Of a DNA stretch of 16,720 nucleotides, positions 14,849 through 16,720 are shown piece after piece. Numbering within the stretch: position 1 is the first letter of the stretch; every line of letters starts with the position of its first letter. The notes below the pieces were generated by a model that was not told where the DNA came from, searched no databases, and was given only the letters and a program-made list of their open reading frames with translations. Both the position numbers and the translations under genes were made by a program. The DNA comes from an uncultured Eubacteriales bacterium (GTDB taxonomy: Bacteria > Bacillota > Clostridia > Peptostreptococcales > Anaerovoracaceae): the NCBI GenBank assembly GCA_902765035.1, contig CACWYF010000028.1, positions 1-16,720 on the forward strand, in the 5' to 3' direction.

Positions 14849-16720
<1,872 letters not shown>

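Overview
The window reads as a piece of a moderately GC-rich, anaerobic Bacillota genome (Clostridia-like, probably from a gut or rumen community). This rests on strong GGAGG ribosome binding sites, a two-domain flavodoxin/ferredoxin protein of the EFR1 type, selenium-handling genes of the YedE/TusA/DUF3343 type, frequent ATA and AGA codons, and an atpD-atpC operon end. No rRNA, tRNA, CRISPR array or insertion sequence was seen. The organism assignment is inference.

Layout. (1) 1-2530, plus strand: one open frame whose first ~830 bases encode the catalytic core of a GH67 alpha-glucuronidase. The rest encodes the C-terminal half of an M16C zinc-peptidase-family protein. Base and codon use change at the join, so this is either a contig chimera or an illegitimate recombination product. 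(2) 2609-4308, minus strand: a selenium/sulfur trafficking set, with a YedE-type transporter and a TusA-like protein in one operon and a separately promoted DUF3343 protein. (3) 4573-6061, minus strand: an AIM24-family protein and an unrecognised acidic-linker membrane protein. (4) 6237-7142, plus strand: a TauE/SafE-type permease with a visible promoter and an inverted repeat next to its ribosome binding site. (5) 7231-9863, minus strand: a tight four-gene operon of EFR1 ferredoxin (broken by an exact 56-bp tandem duplication), TagD-like cytidylyltransferase, MscS channel, and a small HEYGH protein with a lysine-rich tail. (6) 10092-14719, plus strand: two cyclic-di-GMP genes. The first is a response regulator with an intact EAL phosphodiesterase domain between two degenerate GGDEF domains. 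The second is an APC-family amino-acid-permease-like protein fused through two extra membrane helices to an intact GGDEF diguanylate cyclase. (7) 14849-16720, minus strand: atpC, atpD and the edge of the preceding ATP synthase operon gene.

The most interesting system is region 6. A transporter-like sensor that should make c-di-GMP lies directly behind a phosphorylation-controlled enzyme that should degrade it. This could be a nutrient-sensing 'transceptor' pair that sets the c-di-GMP level. Two other items need checking before any biology is built on them, because either could be an assembly artefact: the GH67/M16C chimera and the 56-bp duplication.
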